A stretch of 64,000 nt of DNA from Candidatus Baltobacteraceae bacterium (GCA_036559195.1 DATBTN010000057.1:123591-187590), one strand, 5' to 3'; numbered from the stretch's first letter, positions 17,018-25,919 are shown. The notes: generated by a model not told the origin, from the sequence alone. Numbers and translations are program-made.

Positions 17018-17790
17018 GCGGGCAGCGCCTGGACGAGGCCGTTGCCGAGGCCGCCGGCATCACCCGCTCGCAGGCACGTAGCCTCATCATGGAAGGGCGC
17101 GTCCGAATCAACGGCGTTCCCGCGACGAAGCCCGGCGCCGGCGTTCGGCCGGGCGCCGCCATCGAGATCGAACGCCCGCGGCGATTCGTCAGCCGGGGCG
17201 GTGAGAAGCTCGACCACGCGCTCGCCGCCTTCGGCGTGACGGTCGCCGGGCGCCGGGCGCTCGACATCGGCGCCTCGACCGGCGGATTCACCGACGCCTT
17301 GCTGCAGCGGAGTGCAGGGCACGTCGTTGCGGTCGATGTGGGCTACGGGCAGCTCGACTGGAAGCTGCGCAACGATCCGCGAGTTACCGTTCTCGAGCGC
17401 ACGAATTTTCGTCATCTGCCCGATGAGGCGTTCGGCGAGCCCTTCGACCTCATCGTGATCGACACGTCCTTCATCTCGCTGCGCACGATCGTCGCGCGTG
17501 CGGTCGGGTTTCTCGACGCCGCGGGCGAGGTGGTCGCCCTGGTCAAGCCGCAGTTCGAGGCCGGCCGCGAGCGGCTGGGATCGGGCGGAGTCGTCCGGGA
17601 TCCCGAGGTGCACCGCGCCATCCTGCGCGAAGTCCGGGATGCAATGCAAAACCTCGGACTTAACGCGATCGGTCTGGTCGGCTCGCCGCTGTTGGGACCG
17701 GCCGGCAATCGGGAGTTCCTCATGCATCTGCGCCGGGACGGAGTCGCGCTCGACGACGCCGCGCTGGATGCGGTCGTCGATGAACGCTAA
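17014..17790 (+). CDS. tlyA: TlyA family rRNA 2'-O-methyltransferase / hemolysin-like protein
   Basis: A 258-residue protein. An N-terminal S4 RNA-binding domain (RLDEAVAEAAGITRSQARSL to RINGVPATKPG) is followed by an FtsJ-like SAM domain with LDIGASTGGFTDALL (about residues 83-97), DVGYGQLDWKLR, VIDTSFISL and VALVKPQFEAGR. In mycobacteria TlyA methylates 16S and 23S rRNA; the hemolysin role is disputed. GTG 17014 is chosen because it overlaps the tdk stop; the frame upstream to 16876 is a shadow of tdk. Confidence 0.92.
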   Translation: MSGQRLDEAVAEAAGITRSQARSLIMEGRVRINGVPATKPGAGVRPGAAIEIERPRRFVSRGGEKLDHALAAFGVTVAGRRALDIGASTGGFTDALLQRSAGHVVAVDVGYGQLDWKLRNDPRVTVLERTNFRHLPDEAFGEPFDLIVIDTSFISLRTIVARAVGFLDAAGEVVALVKPQFEAGRERLGSGGVVRDPEVHRAILREVRDAMQNLGLNAIGLVGSPLLGPAGNREFLMHLRRDGVALDDAALDAVVDER

Positions 17791-18664
17791 GCCGCAGACC
17801 ACCGGACTCGGGCGACGCTGCGTGGCGCTCTACGTCGACGTCGGGCGCGAGAACGCGCGCGCGATTGCGATGCGCGTGGCCGAGGGTTTTCGCCGGCGCG
17901 GCTTCGAGATCGCGCTCTGCCCCGGCTGCGATACGCAATTGAACATTCCGACCAACGGCGCGCGCCCGGCCGATGCGGCCCTGCTCGTGACGATCGGCGG
18001 CGACGGCACGCTGCTGCGCGCCGCGCGAATCGCCGTCGCGGACGACATTCCGTTACTGGGCATCAATACGGGCAGGCTCGGTTTTCTTACCGAGTTCGAC
18101 GAGGACGATCCGCGCATCGACGAATTGCCACAACTGCTCGAACGCGGCCTCGCGATCGAAGAGCGCGTGGCTCTGAGCGCGCGCTACGGAGGCCGCAGCT
18201 ACTTCGCGCTCAACGACGTCGTCGTGCGTAAAGGCGGCGTCGCGCGAATCGTCCCGTTCGGTCTCTGCCTTGGAACCGAGCAGGCCGCGCACATTCCGGC
18301 CGACGGTATCTGCGTGGCGACGCCGACCGGGTCGACGGCGTATTTTCTTTCGGCCGGGGGATCGATCGTTTCGCCCGACGTCGATGCGTTCGGCATCGTA
18401 CCGCTGCTGCCGCATACGCTCTTTTCGCGTCCGCTGATCGTGCCGACGAGTTCGACGATCACGATTTCGGTCGATTCCGAGATCGTGCATGCGAATCTCG
18501 AATGCGACGGCGAGGCCGTGAGCGATCTAGCGCCGGGCGCATCCGTCGTGATCGAACGGCACCCGAGCCCGGTGCGTTTCGCGCGTACCGAGCCGTTGAA
18601 GTTCTTTTCGCGCTTGGAGAAAAAGCTGCGTTGGGGCGTCTCGATCAAAGAAACGTTTCGTTAG
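17780..18664 (+). CDS. nadK: NAD kinase
   Basis: A 294-residue NAD kinase making NADP. Key motifs: TIGGDGTLLRAAR (GGDG, about residues 70-82), GINTGRLGFLTEF (about 93), the NDVVVRKG block and the ATPTGSTAYFLSAGG segment (about 177-191). ATG 17780 lies inside the end of tlyA (11-bp overlap); longer frames upstream are shadows. recN follows after 7 bp, the frequent bacterial order tlyA-nadK-recN. Confidence 0.94.
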   Translation: MNAKPQTTGLGRRCVALYVDVGRENARAIAMRVAEGFRRRGFEIALCPGCDTQLNIPTNGARPADAALLVTIGGDGTLLRAARIAVADDIPLLGINTGRLGFLTEFDEDDPRIDELPQLLERGLAIEERVALSARYGGRSYFALNDVVVRKGGVARIVPFGLCLGTEQAAHIPADGICVATPTGSTAYFLSAGGSIVSPDVDAFGIVPLLPHTLFSRPLIVPTSSTITISVDSEIVHANLECDGEAVSDLAPGASVVIERHPSPVRFARTEPLKFFSRLEKKLRWGVSIKETFR

Positions 18665-18671
18665 GCTGCAA

Positions 18672-20375
18672 ATGCTGCGCAGGCTGACGATCGAAGACTA
18701 CGGCCTGATTCGGCGGGCGCAGATCGATTTCGCGCGCGGCGCGACGATGTTCACCGGCGAGACCGGATCGGGTAAGACGATGGTTCTCGGTGCGATGACC
18801 TTCGTGCTGGGCGAACGCGCGAATGCCGAAGTGGTACGCCGTGGGGCCTCGCGTGCGACCGTGACGCTTGAGTTCGAACCTTCAGCGGCGCTGCGCGTTC
18901 GGCTCGCGGCCGACGGCTTTGCGCTCGATGACGGCGAGGACGGCGTGCTGACGCGCGAGATGACCGACGCGGGGAAATCGGCGCTGCGGCTCAACGGCCG
19001 CGCGACGACCGCCGGATACGTCCGCGATCTCGCGCCGGAACTTGCCGACATCGTCGGGCAGCACGACGCGCAACGGCTGCTCGCGCCGGCCTATCACGTG
19101 AATCTGCTCGACCGGTTCGCCGGCGAGCCGGCGCTGCGAGCCGGCGCGGAGGTTGCCGATGCGTTTTCCGGTCTCGAATCGCTGCGCGAAGAACTGCGCG
19201 CGCTCTCGCAAGACGAACGCGACGCGGCGGATCGCCTCGCCTACGCGCAATTCGGGCTCGAGGAGATCGAAAACATCGCTCCGCAAGACGGCGAAGACGA
19301 GCGTCTCACCGAGCGCCGCCGCTACCTCGACAACGTCGAACGAATCGCGGGCGCGCTGCGTGCGGCGCACGACGCGCTCGGCGGTGACGACTCCTCCGCC
19401 GGCGACGCGCTCGGCACGGCTGCCGTCGCTTTAGCGGGCGTAGCCGAGATCGGCAGCGGCCTCGCGGAGATGGCGGGCGCCGCCGCGGCGTTGCAAAGCG
19501 AGGCGGCCGAACTCGCGACGCAAATTGCGCGCGAACTCGATACCGTCGAGTCAGATCCGGCCGAACTCGAACAGATCAACGCGCGGCTCGAAGACCTCGA
19601 CGGGCTCAAGCGCAAATATGGCGGATCGCTCGCGGCCGTCGCCGCAGCGGTCGAAGAATTCCGTACGACCGTTGCGCGCTTCGCTAATCGCGACGAGCTT
19701 CGCGCGACGATAACGGCGCGGATCGCGCGAGCCCAGAGCGACCTCGCAAGCGCCGCGAAAACCCTCGGCGACCTGCGCCGCATTGCGGCCAAACGCTTGC
19801 GCGAACGGATCGAACGCGAACTTGCCGACCTGGCTCTTCCGTCGGCGCGGTTCGATACGGCCTTCGAACCGCTCGCGCAGATCGGGCCCGGCGGCGGCGA
19901 CCATGTCGAGTTCGTCTTCGCCGCGAATAAAGGCGAACCGCAGCGCCCGCTCGCCCGCGTGGCATCGGGCGGCGAGCTCTCGCGCGTGCTCCTAGCGCTC
20001 GTCGTGGCGCTCGCATCGTCGCGCGACGGCACGGCGCTGATCTTCGACGAGATCGACACCGGTATCGGCGGTGCCACCGCGACCGCCGTCGGTCTGCGCC
20101 TCGGCCGGTTGGCCGGCGCCGGACAGGTGCTCTGCGTTACGCACCTGGCGCAGATTGCAAGTTGGGCCGACGACCACTATCTGCTCGAGAAGCGCGAAGG
20201 GAAGGCCGGTACGAGCATTGCGGTCGAGCTCATCGACGGCGCGGAAGATCGAACCCGCGAATTGGCCCGAATGCTTTCGGGTGAGGCGCACGACGTCGCC
20301 GTCGCACACGCGCGATCGCTGCTCGATCAGACCGCGAAGCGTCGCGTCGCGCTCGCTTCCTCGGCGTCGCCATGA
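18672..20375 (+). CDS. recN: DNA repair protein RecN
   Basis: A 567-residue SMC-like ATPase acting in double-strand break repair. Walker A GETGSGKT (about residues 29-36), the IVGQHDAQRLL motif (about 129), a central coiled-coil region rich in Ala, Glu and Arg, the ABC-type signature VASGGELSRVLLAL (about 428-441) and Walker B ALIFDEIDTGIGG are present. It ends in an ATGA overlap with the secreted protein gene. Confidence 0.94.
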   Translation: MLRRLTIEDYGLIRRAQIDFARGATMFTGETGSGKTMVLGAMTFVLGERANAEVVRRGASRATVTLEFEPSAALRVRLAADGFALDDGEDGVLTREMTDAGKSALRLNGRATTAGYVRDLAPELADIVGQHDAQRLLAPAYHVNLLDRFAGEPALRAGAEVADAFSGLESLREELRALSQDERDAADRLAYAQFGLEEIENIAPQDGEDERLTERRRYLDNVERIAGALRAAHDALGGDDSSAGDALGTAAVALAGVAEIGSGLAEMAGAAAALQSEAAELATQIARELDTVESDPAELEQINARLEDLDGLKRKYGGSLAAVAAAVEEFRTTVARFANRDELRATITARIARAQSDLASAAKTLGDLRRIAAKRLRERIERELADLALPSARFDTAFEPLAQIGPGGGDHVEFVFAANKGEPQRPLARVASGGELSRVLLALVVALASSRDGTALIFDEIDTGIGGATATAVGLRLGRLAGAGQVLCVTHLAQIASWADDHYLLEKREGKAGTSIAVELIDGAEDRTRELARMLSGEAHDVAVAHARSLLDQTAKRRVALASSASP

Positions 20376-21016
20376 TCGCGCTTGCCGCGCTGCTCGCCGC
20401 ACTCGCGGTATCGCCGGCTCCGAGCGCCGTTCCGTCGCCCGTTACCAACACCGCAAAACAGCTCGCGCCGATACTCGAGCGCTTGGCCGCCGATCCCACC
20501 ACGCCGCAAGCCTATCGCGCGGACGTCAGATTGCACGTCCGCCTGCGCGTGTTTCCGTGGGTGTCGATCACGCTGCACGGCGACGAAGCGTACGAGCATC
20601 CGGGGCTCTACCATTTCGTCTTCCGCGGCGTTCCGCGCGCGGCCGAGCATTTCAGCGATCTCGCGTACGATCTGGGCGACGCGTCGACGTGGCCGGCGAA
20701 GTACGCGATCTCGCTCTTAACGCCGGCCGCGCCTGGCGTCGATCCGGTGATCCGGCTCGAGCCTAAGAAGCGCGGCATGGTGAAAACGCTCGACGTAACC
20801 GTCGATCAAATGAAGGGACACATCCTTAAAGCAGTCTGGTCGCGGTTCGACGGCGGCACCATCACGCTCGTCCAACACTACAACAGCGTCGGAAATCACG
20901 AAGTGGTGGGCGAGCAGGACGCGGCGATTCGTATCCCGCACATGCGCGCCGACCTCGACGCGCAATACAGCGGATTCACGCTCTCGCCGAAGTTACGGAA
21001 TAAGGTGAATCTTTAG
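20372..21016 (+). CDS. Secreted protein, LolA/outer-membrane-lipoprotein-carrier-like (tentative)
   Basis: A 214-residue protein with a hydrophobic N-terminus (MIALAALLAALAVSPAPSAV) that looks like a signal peptide ending about residue 19. The rest is beta-strand-rich with alternating hydrophobic pattern (VRLHVRLRVFPWVSITLHG) resembling LolA/LolB or DUF-type lipoprotein-sorting folds, but no diagnostic motif was found. The start overlaps recN as ATGA. The 3' end overlaps convergent pyk by 24 bp. Confidence 0.55.
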   Translation: MIALAALLAALAVSPAPSAVPSPVTNTAKQLAPILERLAADPTTPQAYRADVRLHVRLRVFPWVSITLHGDEAYEHPGLYHFVFRGVPRAAEHFSDLAYDLGDASTWPAKYAISLLTPAAPGVDPVIRLEPKKRGMVKTLDVTVDQMKGHILKAVWSRFDGGTITLVQHYNSVGNHEVVGEQDAAIRIPHMRADLDAQYSGFTLSPKLRNKVNL

Positions 21017-22423
21017 CAGGTTGGTGCCGCCCGCACCGACCGGCATCCCCGTCGTGAACGCCACGTAGTCGCCGCTCGTGACCAATCCGTCGGCGAGCAG
21101 CCGCTGCTCGGTGATGTGCAGTAAGACATCGATTGAGGAATAGCGTTCGATCAGACACGAGTCGACGCCCCACAGCAGCGCCAACCGGCGCGCGACGCGC
21201 TCCATCGGCGTGAGCGCGACGATGCGCGCCCGCGGGCGAAACGCCGAGATGTGATGCGCGGCGTTGCCGGTCGTCGTTCCGGTAACGATGTAAGCGAGGT
21301 TCAGCTCGGCGCTCGAACGCGTCGCGGCCTCGGCCACCGCCGTGGCGATGTCGCGCGTCGCGCCCTCGAGCCGCCGCAGTTGCAGCACCTCGTGCGGGTA
21401 ATATTTTTCCACTTCGCGAGCGATCTCGGCCATCACGCGCACGGCCTCGGTCGGATACGCGCCGCGTGCCGTTTCACCCGAGAGCATGACGGCGTCGGTG
21501 CCGTCGAGGATCGCGTTGGCAACGTCGGTCGTTTCGGCGCGCGTGGGCCGGGCGCTCGAGATCATCGATTCGAGCATTTGCGTAGCGGTGACGACCGGTT
21601 TGCTCGCGCGATTGCAGCGCGCGATGAGATCCTTTTGAATCATCGGCACCGTCTCGAGCGGCATTTCGATGCCGAGATCGCCGCGCGCGACCATAATCCC
21701 GTCGGCAGCCTGCACGATGTTGTCGATGTCCTCGAGCGCTTCGTGCTTTTCGATCTTGGCGAGAACCGGCGTATCCTTGCCGCGCTCGCTTATGAAGGCT
21801 TTGACGCGATTGATGTCTTCGGCGCTGCGAACGAACGACACGGCCACATAGTCCACGTCTTTCGAAAGGCCGAACTCTAAGAACGCAAAGTCGCGGTCGG
21901 AGACCGCCGCGAGATTGAGCGTACCGTCGGGATAGTTGATCCCCTGCGTCGGACGCAACTCGCCGCCGACTTCGACCGTCGTTACCACATCGGTCGCGGT
22001 TTTGTCGAGGATGCGAAGCGTGATCGCGCCGTCGGCGAGATAGAGGCGGTTTCCGACGGCGACGTCGGAGGGAAGATCCCGATACGAGCACGCCACGCAA
22101 CCCGCATCGCCGACGACGTCGCGCGTCGTCAACGTAAACGGCGCTCCGCGTTCGAGCCGCACCATCGGCACGTCGTCGGCGAATTTGCCGGTGCGGACCT
22201 TCGGGCCGGGAAGATCCTGCAGTATGGCGATGTTCGCGCCGAGTTCGTCGGCGATCGCCCGGATCGAGTCGATGATCGCGCCATGGTCCTCCGGCGTGCC
22301 GTGCGAAAAGTTCAGCCGAAAGACGTTTGCGCCGGAGACGATGAGCGAGCGGATGATCTCGGGGTCGCGCGAGGCAGGGCCGATCGTCGCGACGATTTTC
22401 GTGCGTTTCTGAATTGATTCCAT
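20993..22423 (-). CDS. pyk: Pyruvate kinase
   Basis: A 476-residue glycolytic enzyme. Signatures: TKIVATIGPASRDPE, FRLNFSHGT, ILQDLPGPKVRTG, the catalytic block VLAKIEKHEALEDI (Lys near residue 220) and GIMVARGDLGIEMP with the downstream KPVVTATQMLESM. Length is standard for bacterial enzymes, with a C-terminal effector domain. The gene is on its own, divergent from the TonB-like gene with 70 bp between them. Confidence 0.96.
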   Translation of the reverse strand: MESIQKRTKIVATIGPASRDPEIIRSLIVSGANVFRLNFSHGTPEDHGAIIDSIRAIADELGANIAILQDLPGPKVRTGKFADDVPMVRLERGAPFTLTTRDVVGDAGCVACSYRDLPSDVAVGNRLYLADGAITLRILDKTATDVVTTVEVGGELRPTQGINYPDGTLNLAAVSDRDFAFLEFGLSKDVDYVAVSFVRSAEDINRVKAFISERGKDTPVLAKIEKHEALEDIDNIVQAADGIMVARGDLGIEMPLETVPMIQKDLIARCNRASKPVVTATQMLESMISSARPTRAETTDVANAILDGTDAVMLSGETARGAYPTEAVRVMAEIAREVEKYYPHEVLQLRRLEGATRDIATAVAEAATRSSAELNLAYIVTGTTTGNAAHHISAFRPRARIVALTPMERVARRLALLWGVDSCLIERYSSIDVLLHITEQRLLADGLVTSGDYVAFTTGMPVGAGGTNLLKIHLIP

Positions 22424-22493
22424 AGGATAGGGATGCGCTTGCGCGACGCGATGGAAGGCTCCTGCGCTAGGTTAAGCGCATTAACGTGGCACC

Positions 22494-23819
22494 ATGCGCC
22501 GGAATCCGACGGACAAACGTCAACCGGAGCGCTTGGCCGGAAGTTTTCTGGCCTCGCTTTTCTTGCACGTGCTCGTCGCACTCTTGCTCTTCTCGGTTGC
22601 GACGTCGTCTTCGGAGCAAGCGGCGCCGGAGAGTACCGTCGGCAACGAGATCGTCTCGGTGACGACGCAGCGCCTGGTTCGCGCCGCGGCCGCGCCCGCT
22701 CCCCAGCCCGCGCCGCCGGTTCCACACGCACCGCTCATCGCCGCGCCGCGCGCGCCGCAGCAGCGCGCCGCCGCCAGCCATCCGCGCATCCTCCACGAGC
22801 TCTCGGTCTTCAAGCCGACCGCGCCGCCGAACCCCACCCCCGCGCCGATCGCCTCGGCCGCGCCCAACCCGCAGCCGACCGCCGCAATCATCACCACTAC
22901 GCCGATGCCCTATGCGCCGGCCGCGCCGGTCAGCGTGCCGACCGCCGCCGCCGTCGCCGTGACGATCAAAATACCGCCCACGGCCGCACCGAAACCGGTG
23001 GCGACCGCCGTGCCGAGCGCCGAGCCCACGGCCAAACCCGCGCCCTCCGCCGCCCCGACGCGCAGCCCGGCGACCCCCGCGCCCGCCCGCGCGACGACGG
23101 CTCCGGCCCCCAAACCCGCTCCGATTGCGGCGAAGCTGCCGGCCCCAAAGCCTTCGCCGGGCGTGCCGAGCCCCGGTCCGACGAGCCTGCCCAGCCCGAG
23201 CGCGCAGCACGGCGCCAACCAGTCGCCCGGTCCCAAGCCGATCGGCTCGCCCGGTCCGAAGGGCCTCTCGCCCGTCAAGGCGGGGGCGCCGGCCCGAGCG
23301 GTTCAAGTGCCGTCGACGCCGGCACCGGCACCGCGCGCCGCGGCGCGACCGAAACCATCCCGCAAGCGCTACCCCGATATCAACGCGCGGCTGCGCGGCC
23401 TGATCCCGACCGGGCCGGTGACGATCTCGTCGGGGAGCTATCACGGAAGCCTGAGCCGTCTCAATGGAAATCTCGATCCCACCCCGCCGCCGGAGATCGT
23501 TGCCCAGACTAAGTTCGTCTTTGAAGAAACCGGCAAGCGCGCCGGGTTTGAAGGCCGGATAAAGATGTACGTGACCGCCGTCCATCGCGCCGGTCCGCTC
23601 ACGACCTGCACCGGCTGGGTCCTTCGCTACCCGCGTTCGCCCGGGCAGTACGGTTCGCCGAGCGATCGGCAGATCGCGACCGGCCGGGTCGACCCATCCG
23701 GCTCGGATTTCGGGACGCCCCGCACCGATTACACCGTGCATCCCATCGTGGAAGCGAACGTCACGTTTGCATGCAGCGCGCGCGACTTGCAGCCGTTCGC
23801 GCCCTCGGCCCCGCCGTAA
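22494..23819 (+). CDS. TonB-like membrane protein with long Pro/Ala linker
   Basis: A 441-residue protein. One N-terminal membrane helix (SFLASLFLHVLVALLLFSVA, about residues 16-35) is followed by a roughly 260-residue Pro/Ala/Thr-rich linker, then a small C-terminal domain (from about residue 290) with two Cys. This is the TonB layout, but the C-terminal YP...G/V-type TonB box domain is not recognisable. It could be an energy-transducer relative or an envelope-spanning protein. ExbB/ExbD are not adjacent. The low-complexity linker produces large antisense open frames that are not genes. Confidence 0.6.
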   Translation: MRRNPTDKRQPERLAGSFLASLFLHVLVALLLFSVATSSSEQAAPESTVGNEIVSVTTQRLVRAAAAPAPQPAPPVPHAPLIAAPRAPQQRAAASHPRILHELSVFKPTAPPNPTPAPIASAAPNPQPTAAIITTTPMPYAPAAPVSVPTAAAVAVTIKIPPTAAPKPVATAVPSAEPTAKPAPSAAPTRSPATPAPARATTAPAPKPAPIAAKLPAPKPSPGVPSPGPTSLPSPSAQHGANQSPGPKPIGSPGPKGLSPVKAGAPARAVQVPSTPAPAPRAAARPKPSRKRYPDINARLRGLIPTGPVTISSGSYHGSLSRLNGNLDPTPPPEIVAQTKFVFEETGKRAGFEGRIKMYVTAVHRAGPLTTCTGWVLRYPRSPGQYGSPSDRQIATGRVDPSGSDFGTPRTDYTVHPIVEANVTFACSARDLQPFAPSAPP

Positions 23820-23853
23820 CGAAAAAGAGGTATTGGGAACCGGCGCTTGCCTC

Positions 23854-23882
23854 TTGGACTCCGACGTTGGTCGGAGTAGAAT
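23854..23882 (+). promoter_or_regulatory. Sigma-70-type promoter for the rimP leader
   Basis: TTGGAC (23854-23859), a 17-bp spacer and TAGAAT (23877-23882). The spacer contains a perfect inverted repeat, CTCCGAC-GTTG-GTCGGAG (23859-23876), which could be an operator or the end of the upstream transcript. Transcription would begin near 23889. Confidence 0.6.
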
Positions 23883-23888
23883 GAAAGC

Positions 23889-24106
23889 GTCTCATCGAGA
23901 CAGCGTAAATACAGGAGGGCGGTTGGAACCGCAAGATCCACCGGGCTACCATAGCCCAGCCAAGGGCCGCCAAGTATAAGAAGCGCTAGACGAGCGCTTT
24001 CCGGAAGCCGGACGTAAACCGGCGGTAGGCGTGCTCTCGAAGTTGAGAATAGACCAAAAGCGAGGGGCCGCGCCCACCAATGGGGTTGCGGCCCGCCGCT
24101 TTTTTA
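23889..24106 (+). ncRNA. Structured leader RNA ending in an intrinsic terminator, upstream of rimP
   Basis: Between a good promoter and a strong terminator lies about 200 nt with no credible gene but many local hairpins: GTCTC/GAGAC (23889-23901), GCGGTT/AACCGC (23920-23933), GGGCTA/TAGCCC (23943-23957), AGCGCT/AGCGCT (23982-23998), CCGG/CCGG (24001-24011) and TCTC/GAGA (24036-24049). It does not match the tmRNA, RNase P RNA, SRP RNA or common riboswitch consensus sequences that I know. It is either a free-standing small RNA or an attenuator leader for rimP-nusA-infB, a position where premature-terminator leaders are known in Gammaproteobacteria. Confidence 0.6.
24059..24105 (+). terminator. 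Strong intrinsic terminator before rimP
   Basis: GGGCCGC (24065-24071) pairs with GCGGCCC (24088-24094), extended inside by CCCA/TGGG and outside by AGCG/CGCT, followed by a run of T to 24105. It sits 77 bp before the rimP start, so the operon needs read-through, antitermination or a second promoter. Confidence 0.85.
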
Positions 24107-24181
24107 GGGTATCCTATCCCCAGTAGTCATTCGGTAAGCGTGGGCAGGTCCCGCGCTTCGTTGTTGTCAGGGAGTAGAGTT

Positions 24182-24682
24182 GTGTCGTCGGTGACCGATG
24201 CGTTTGAACGAGCGATCGCGGATCTCGAGCACGACGCCGGTTTTGCGGATGTTGAGTTCGTCGCGCACGCCGCGCGGCGTCGCGACGGCACGACGGTATT
24301 TACGGTAACGATCGATCGCGAGGGCGGCGTCGATATGCGCAGCTGCGAGCGCGTCGCCGCTGCGATCAACGCGAATCTCGATGAGTACGACGATCTCTAC
24401 ACGCTCGAAGTGGAATCGGCCGGCCTCAATCGCATGCTCGCGAAAGCCGGCGACTACGACCGCTTCTGCGGCAAGAACGTCAAGATCGTAACGACCTTGC
24501 ATATCGAAGGCGCGAAGACGCATCGCGGCGTCCTGCGGGGCGTTCGCGGGACCAACGTTATTTTAGAGACGGCGAAGGGCGAATTGCCGCTCCCGCTTAC
24601 AACGATCAAGACCGCGAACCTCGAGTACGATATCCGAACGGATCTCAACCGCGACAAGCAAGAACGGAGCAAGCATGGCTGA
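24182..24682 (+). CDS. rimP: Ribosome maturation factor RimP
   Basis: A 166-residue RimP, needed for 30S subunit maturation. Typical features: FVAHAARRRDGTTVFTVTID, VDMRSCERVAAAI, LEVESAGLNRML (usually EVSSPGLdRpL) and a C-terminal SH3-like domain with HRGVLRGV. GTG 24182 is chosen since GGGAG lies about eight bases upstream; the frame extends up into the terminator, which argues against earlier starts. It overlaps nusA by 8 bp. Confidence 0.92.
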   Translation: MSSVTDAFERAIADLEHDAGFADVEFVAHAARRRDGTTVFTVTIDREGGVDMRSCERVAAAINANLDEYDDLYTLEVESAGLNRMLAKAGDYDRFCGKNVKIVTTLHIEGAKTHRGVLRGVRGTNVILETAKGELPLPLTTIKTANLEYDIRTDLNRDKQERSKHG

Positions 24683-25919
24683 AACGGCAACCGAAGAGAA
24701 ACTCATCGACGTCCTCCAATTCATTTCGCGGGAGCGCAATATTCCGTTTGAGATGTTGTTGGAGGCGCTCGAAGCCGCGCTGCTCACCGCTTACAAACGT
24801 CACTTTGGCGCCGACGCGAACGCGATCGTTACGGTCGACCGGCAGACCGGCGAGTACAAAGTCTTTCATCGGCGCGCCGTAGTCGACGAGGTGACCGATC
24901 CGAAACTCGAGCTCACGCCCAAAGCGGCGGGACCGCAGTATCAGGCGGGAGATTTCTTCGACGAGGAAGTCACGCCTAAAGATTTCGGGCGCATCGCCGC
25001 GCAGACTGCGAAGCAAGTCATCGTGCAGCGCATCCGCGAAGCGGAGCGCGACACCGTATATAACAAGTACGCCGCCAAGCTCAACGATATCGTCAAGGGT
25101 ACCGTGCAACGGTACGAACAGCGCAACATGTACGTCTTGCTCGACGGCAAGGACGAGGCGTTGCTGCCTCTCTCGGAACAGGTTCCGCGCGAAAACTTTC
25201 GCATTAACGATTTCATTCGCGCTTACGTGATCGACGTGCGCAAGTCGCCCAAGGGTCCGACCGTCGTGCTCTCGCGAGCGGCCGAAGGGCTCGTTCAGCG
25301 CCTGCTCGAGTTTGAAGTGCCGGAGATCGAAGACGGCATCGTTGAGATCATGGCGATCGCGCGCGAGCCCGGCAGCCGATCGAAGGTGGCCGTGCAGAGC
25401 AATCGCGCGGAGGTCGATCCGATCGGTGCGTGTCTGGGGCCGAAGTCGAGCCGCATCGCCAACGTCTCCGACGAATTGCGCGGCGAGAAGATCGACGTGA
25501 TTCGCTACGATGCGGACCCGACCGCATTCATTAACAACGCACTCGCTCCGGCGAAAGTGCTCACGGTCGAGCTCTTCGAAGACGACGGCGTCGCGCTCGT
25601 CGTCGTGCCCGACTATCAACTCTCGCTTGCCATCGGACGTGAAGGTCAGAACGTGCGGCTCGCCGCGCGATTGACCGGGTGGCGTCTGGATATCGCGAGC
25701 GAGGCCGAAGCCGACGAGGCGCGCGAGCGGTATCTCGCCGAACGCGCGGCTCCGCCGGTTGAGACGCCGGTCGAGGACGAAGCGCTCGAAGCCGTCGAAC
25801 CCCCCGAGGGCGAAGCCGCCGCTGCCGATCAGGCGGCCGCGGGCGCGCCGGTCATCGACGAGGAACTGATCCGCAAGCTCGAAGAGTTCAAGCGCGAGCG
25901 GCTCGGAGGCGAAAGCTAA
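24675..25919 (+). CDS. nusA: Transcription termination/antitermination factor NusA
   Basis: A 414-residue NusA: N-terminal RNA-polymerase-binding domain, S1 domain (IVKGTVQRYEQRNMYVLL) and two KH domains (about residues 230-345), ending with an acidic Ala/Glu tail. KH1 reads GACLGPKSSRIANVSDELRG where most NusA proteins have GxRGxR, so the GXXG RNA-binding loop is altered. KH2 keeps IGREGQNVRLA. No second acidic repeat region is present. It overlaps rimP, and its TAA overlaps the proposed ylxR start. Confidence 0.94.
   Translation: MAETATEEKLIDVLQFISRERNIPFEMLLEALEAALLTAYKRHFGADANAIVTVDRQTGEYKVFHRRAVVDEVTDPKLELTPKAAGPQYQAGDFFDEEVTPKDFGRIAAQTAKQVIVQRIREAERDTVYNKYAAKLNDIVKGTVQRYEQRNMYVLLDGKDEALLPLSEQVPRENFRINDFIRAYVIDVRKSPKGPTVVLSRAAEGLVQRLLEFEVPEIEDGIVEIMAIAREPGSRSKVAVQSNRAEVDPIGACLGPKSSRIANVSDELRGEKIDVIRYDADPTAFINNALAPAKVLTVELFEDDGVALVVVPDYQLSLAIGREGQNVRLAARLTGWRLDIASEAEADEARERYLAERAAPPVETPVEDEALEAVEPPEGEAAAADQAAAGAPVIDEELIRKLEEFKRERLGGES

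Noticed and set aside
22467..23741. 424-codon antisense Gly/Arg-rich frame
   Set aside because: It mirrors the Pro/Ala-rich linker of the TonB-like gene; composition explains it fully.
23881..23979. Small frame of 32 codons beginning ATG at 23881
   Set aside because: Its ATG overlaps the -10 box of the leader promoter and would not be in the transcript. No coding signal is evident; the region looks like structured RNA.
24013..24032. ACCGGCGGTA inside the rimP leader, as in FMN riboswitches
   Set aside because: Only this short block matches; the other conserved FMN riboswitch segments are absent and the downstream genes are not riboflavin genes.
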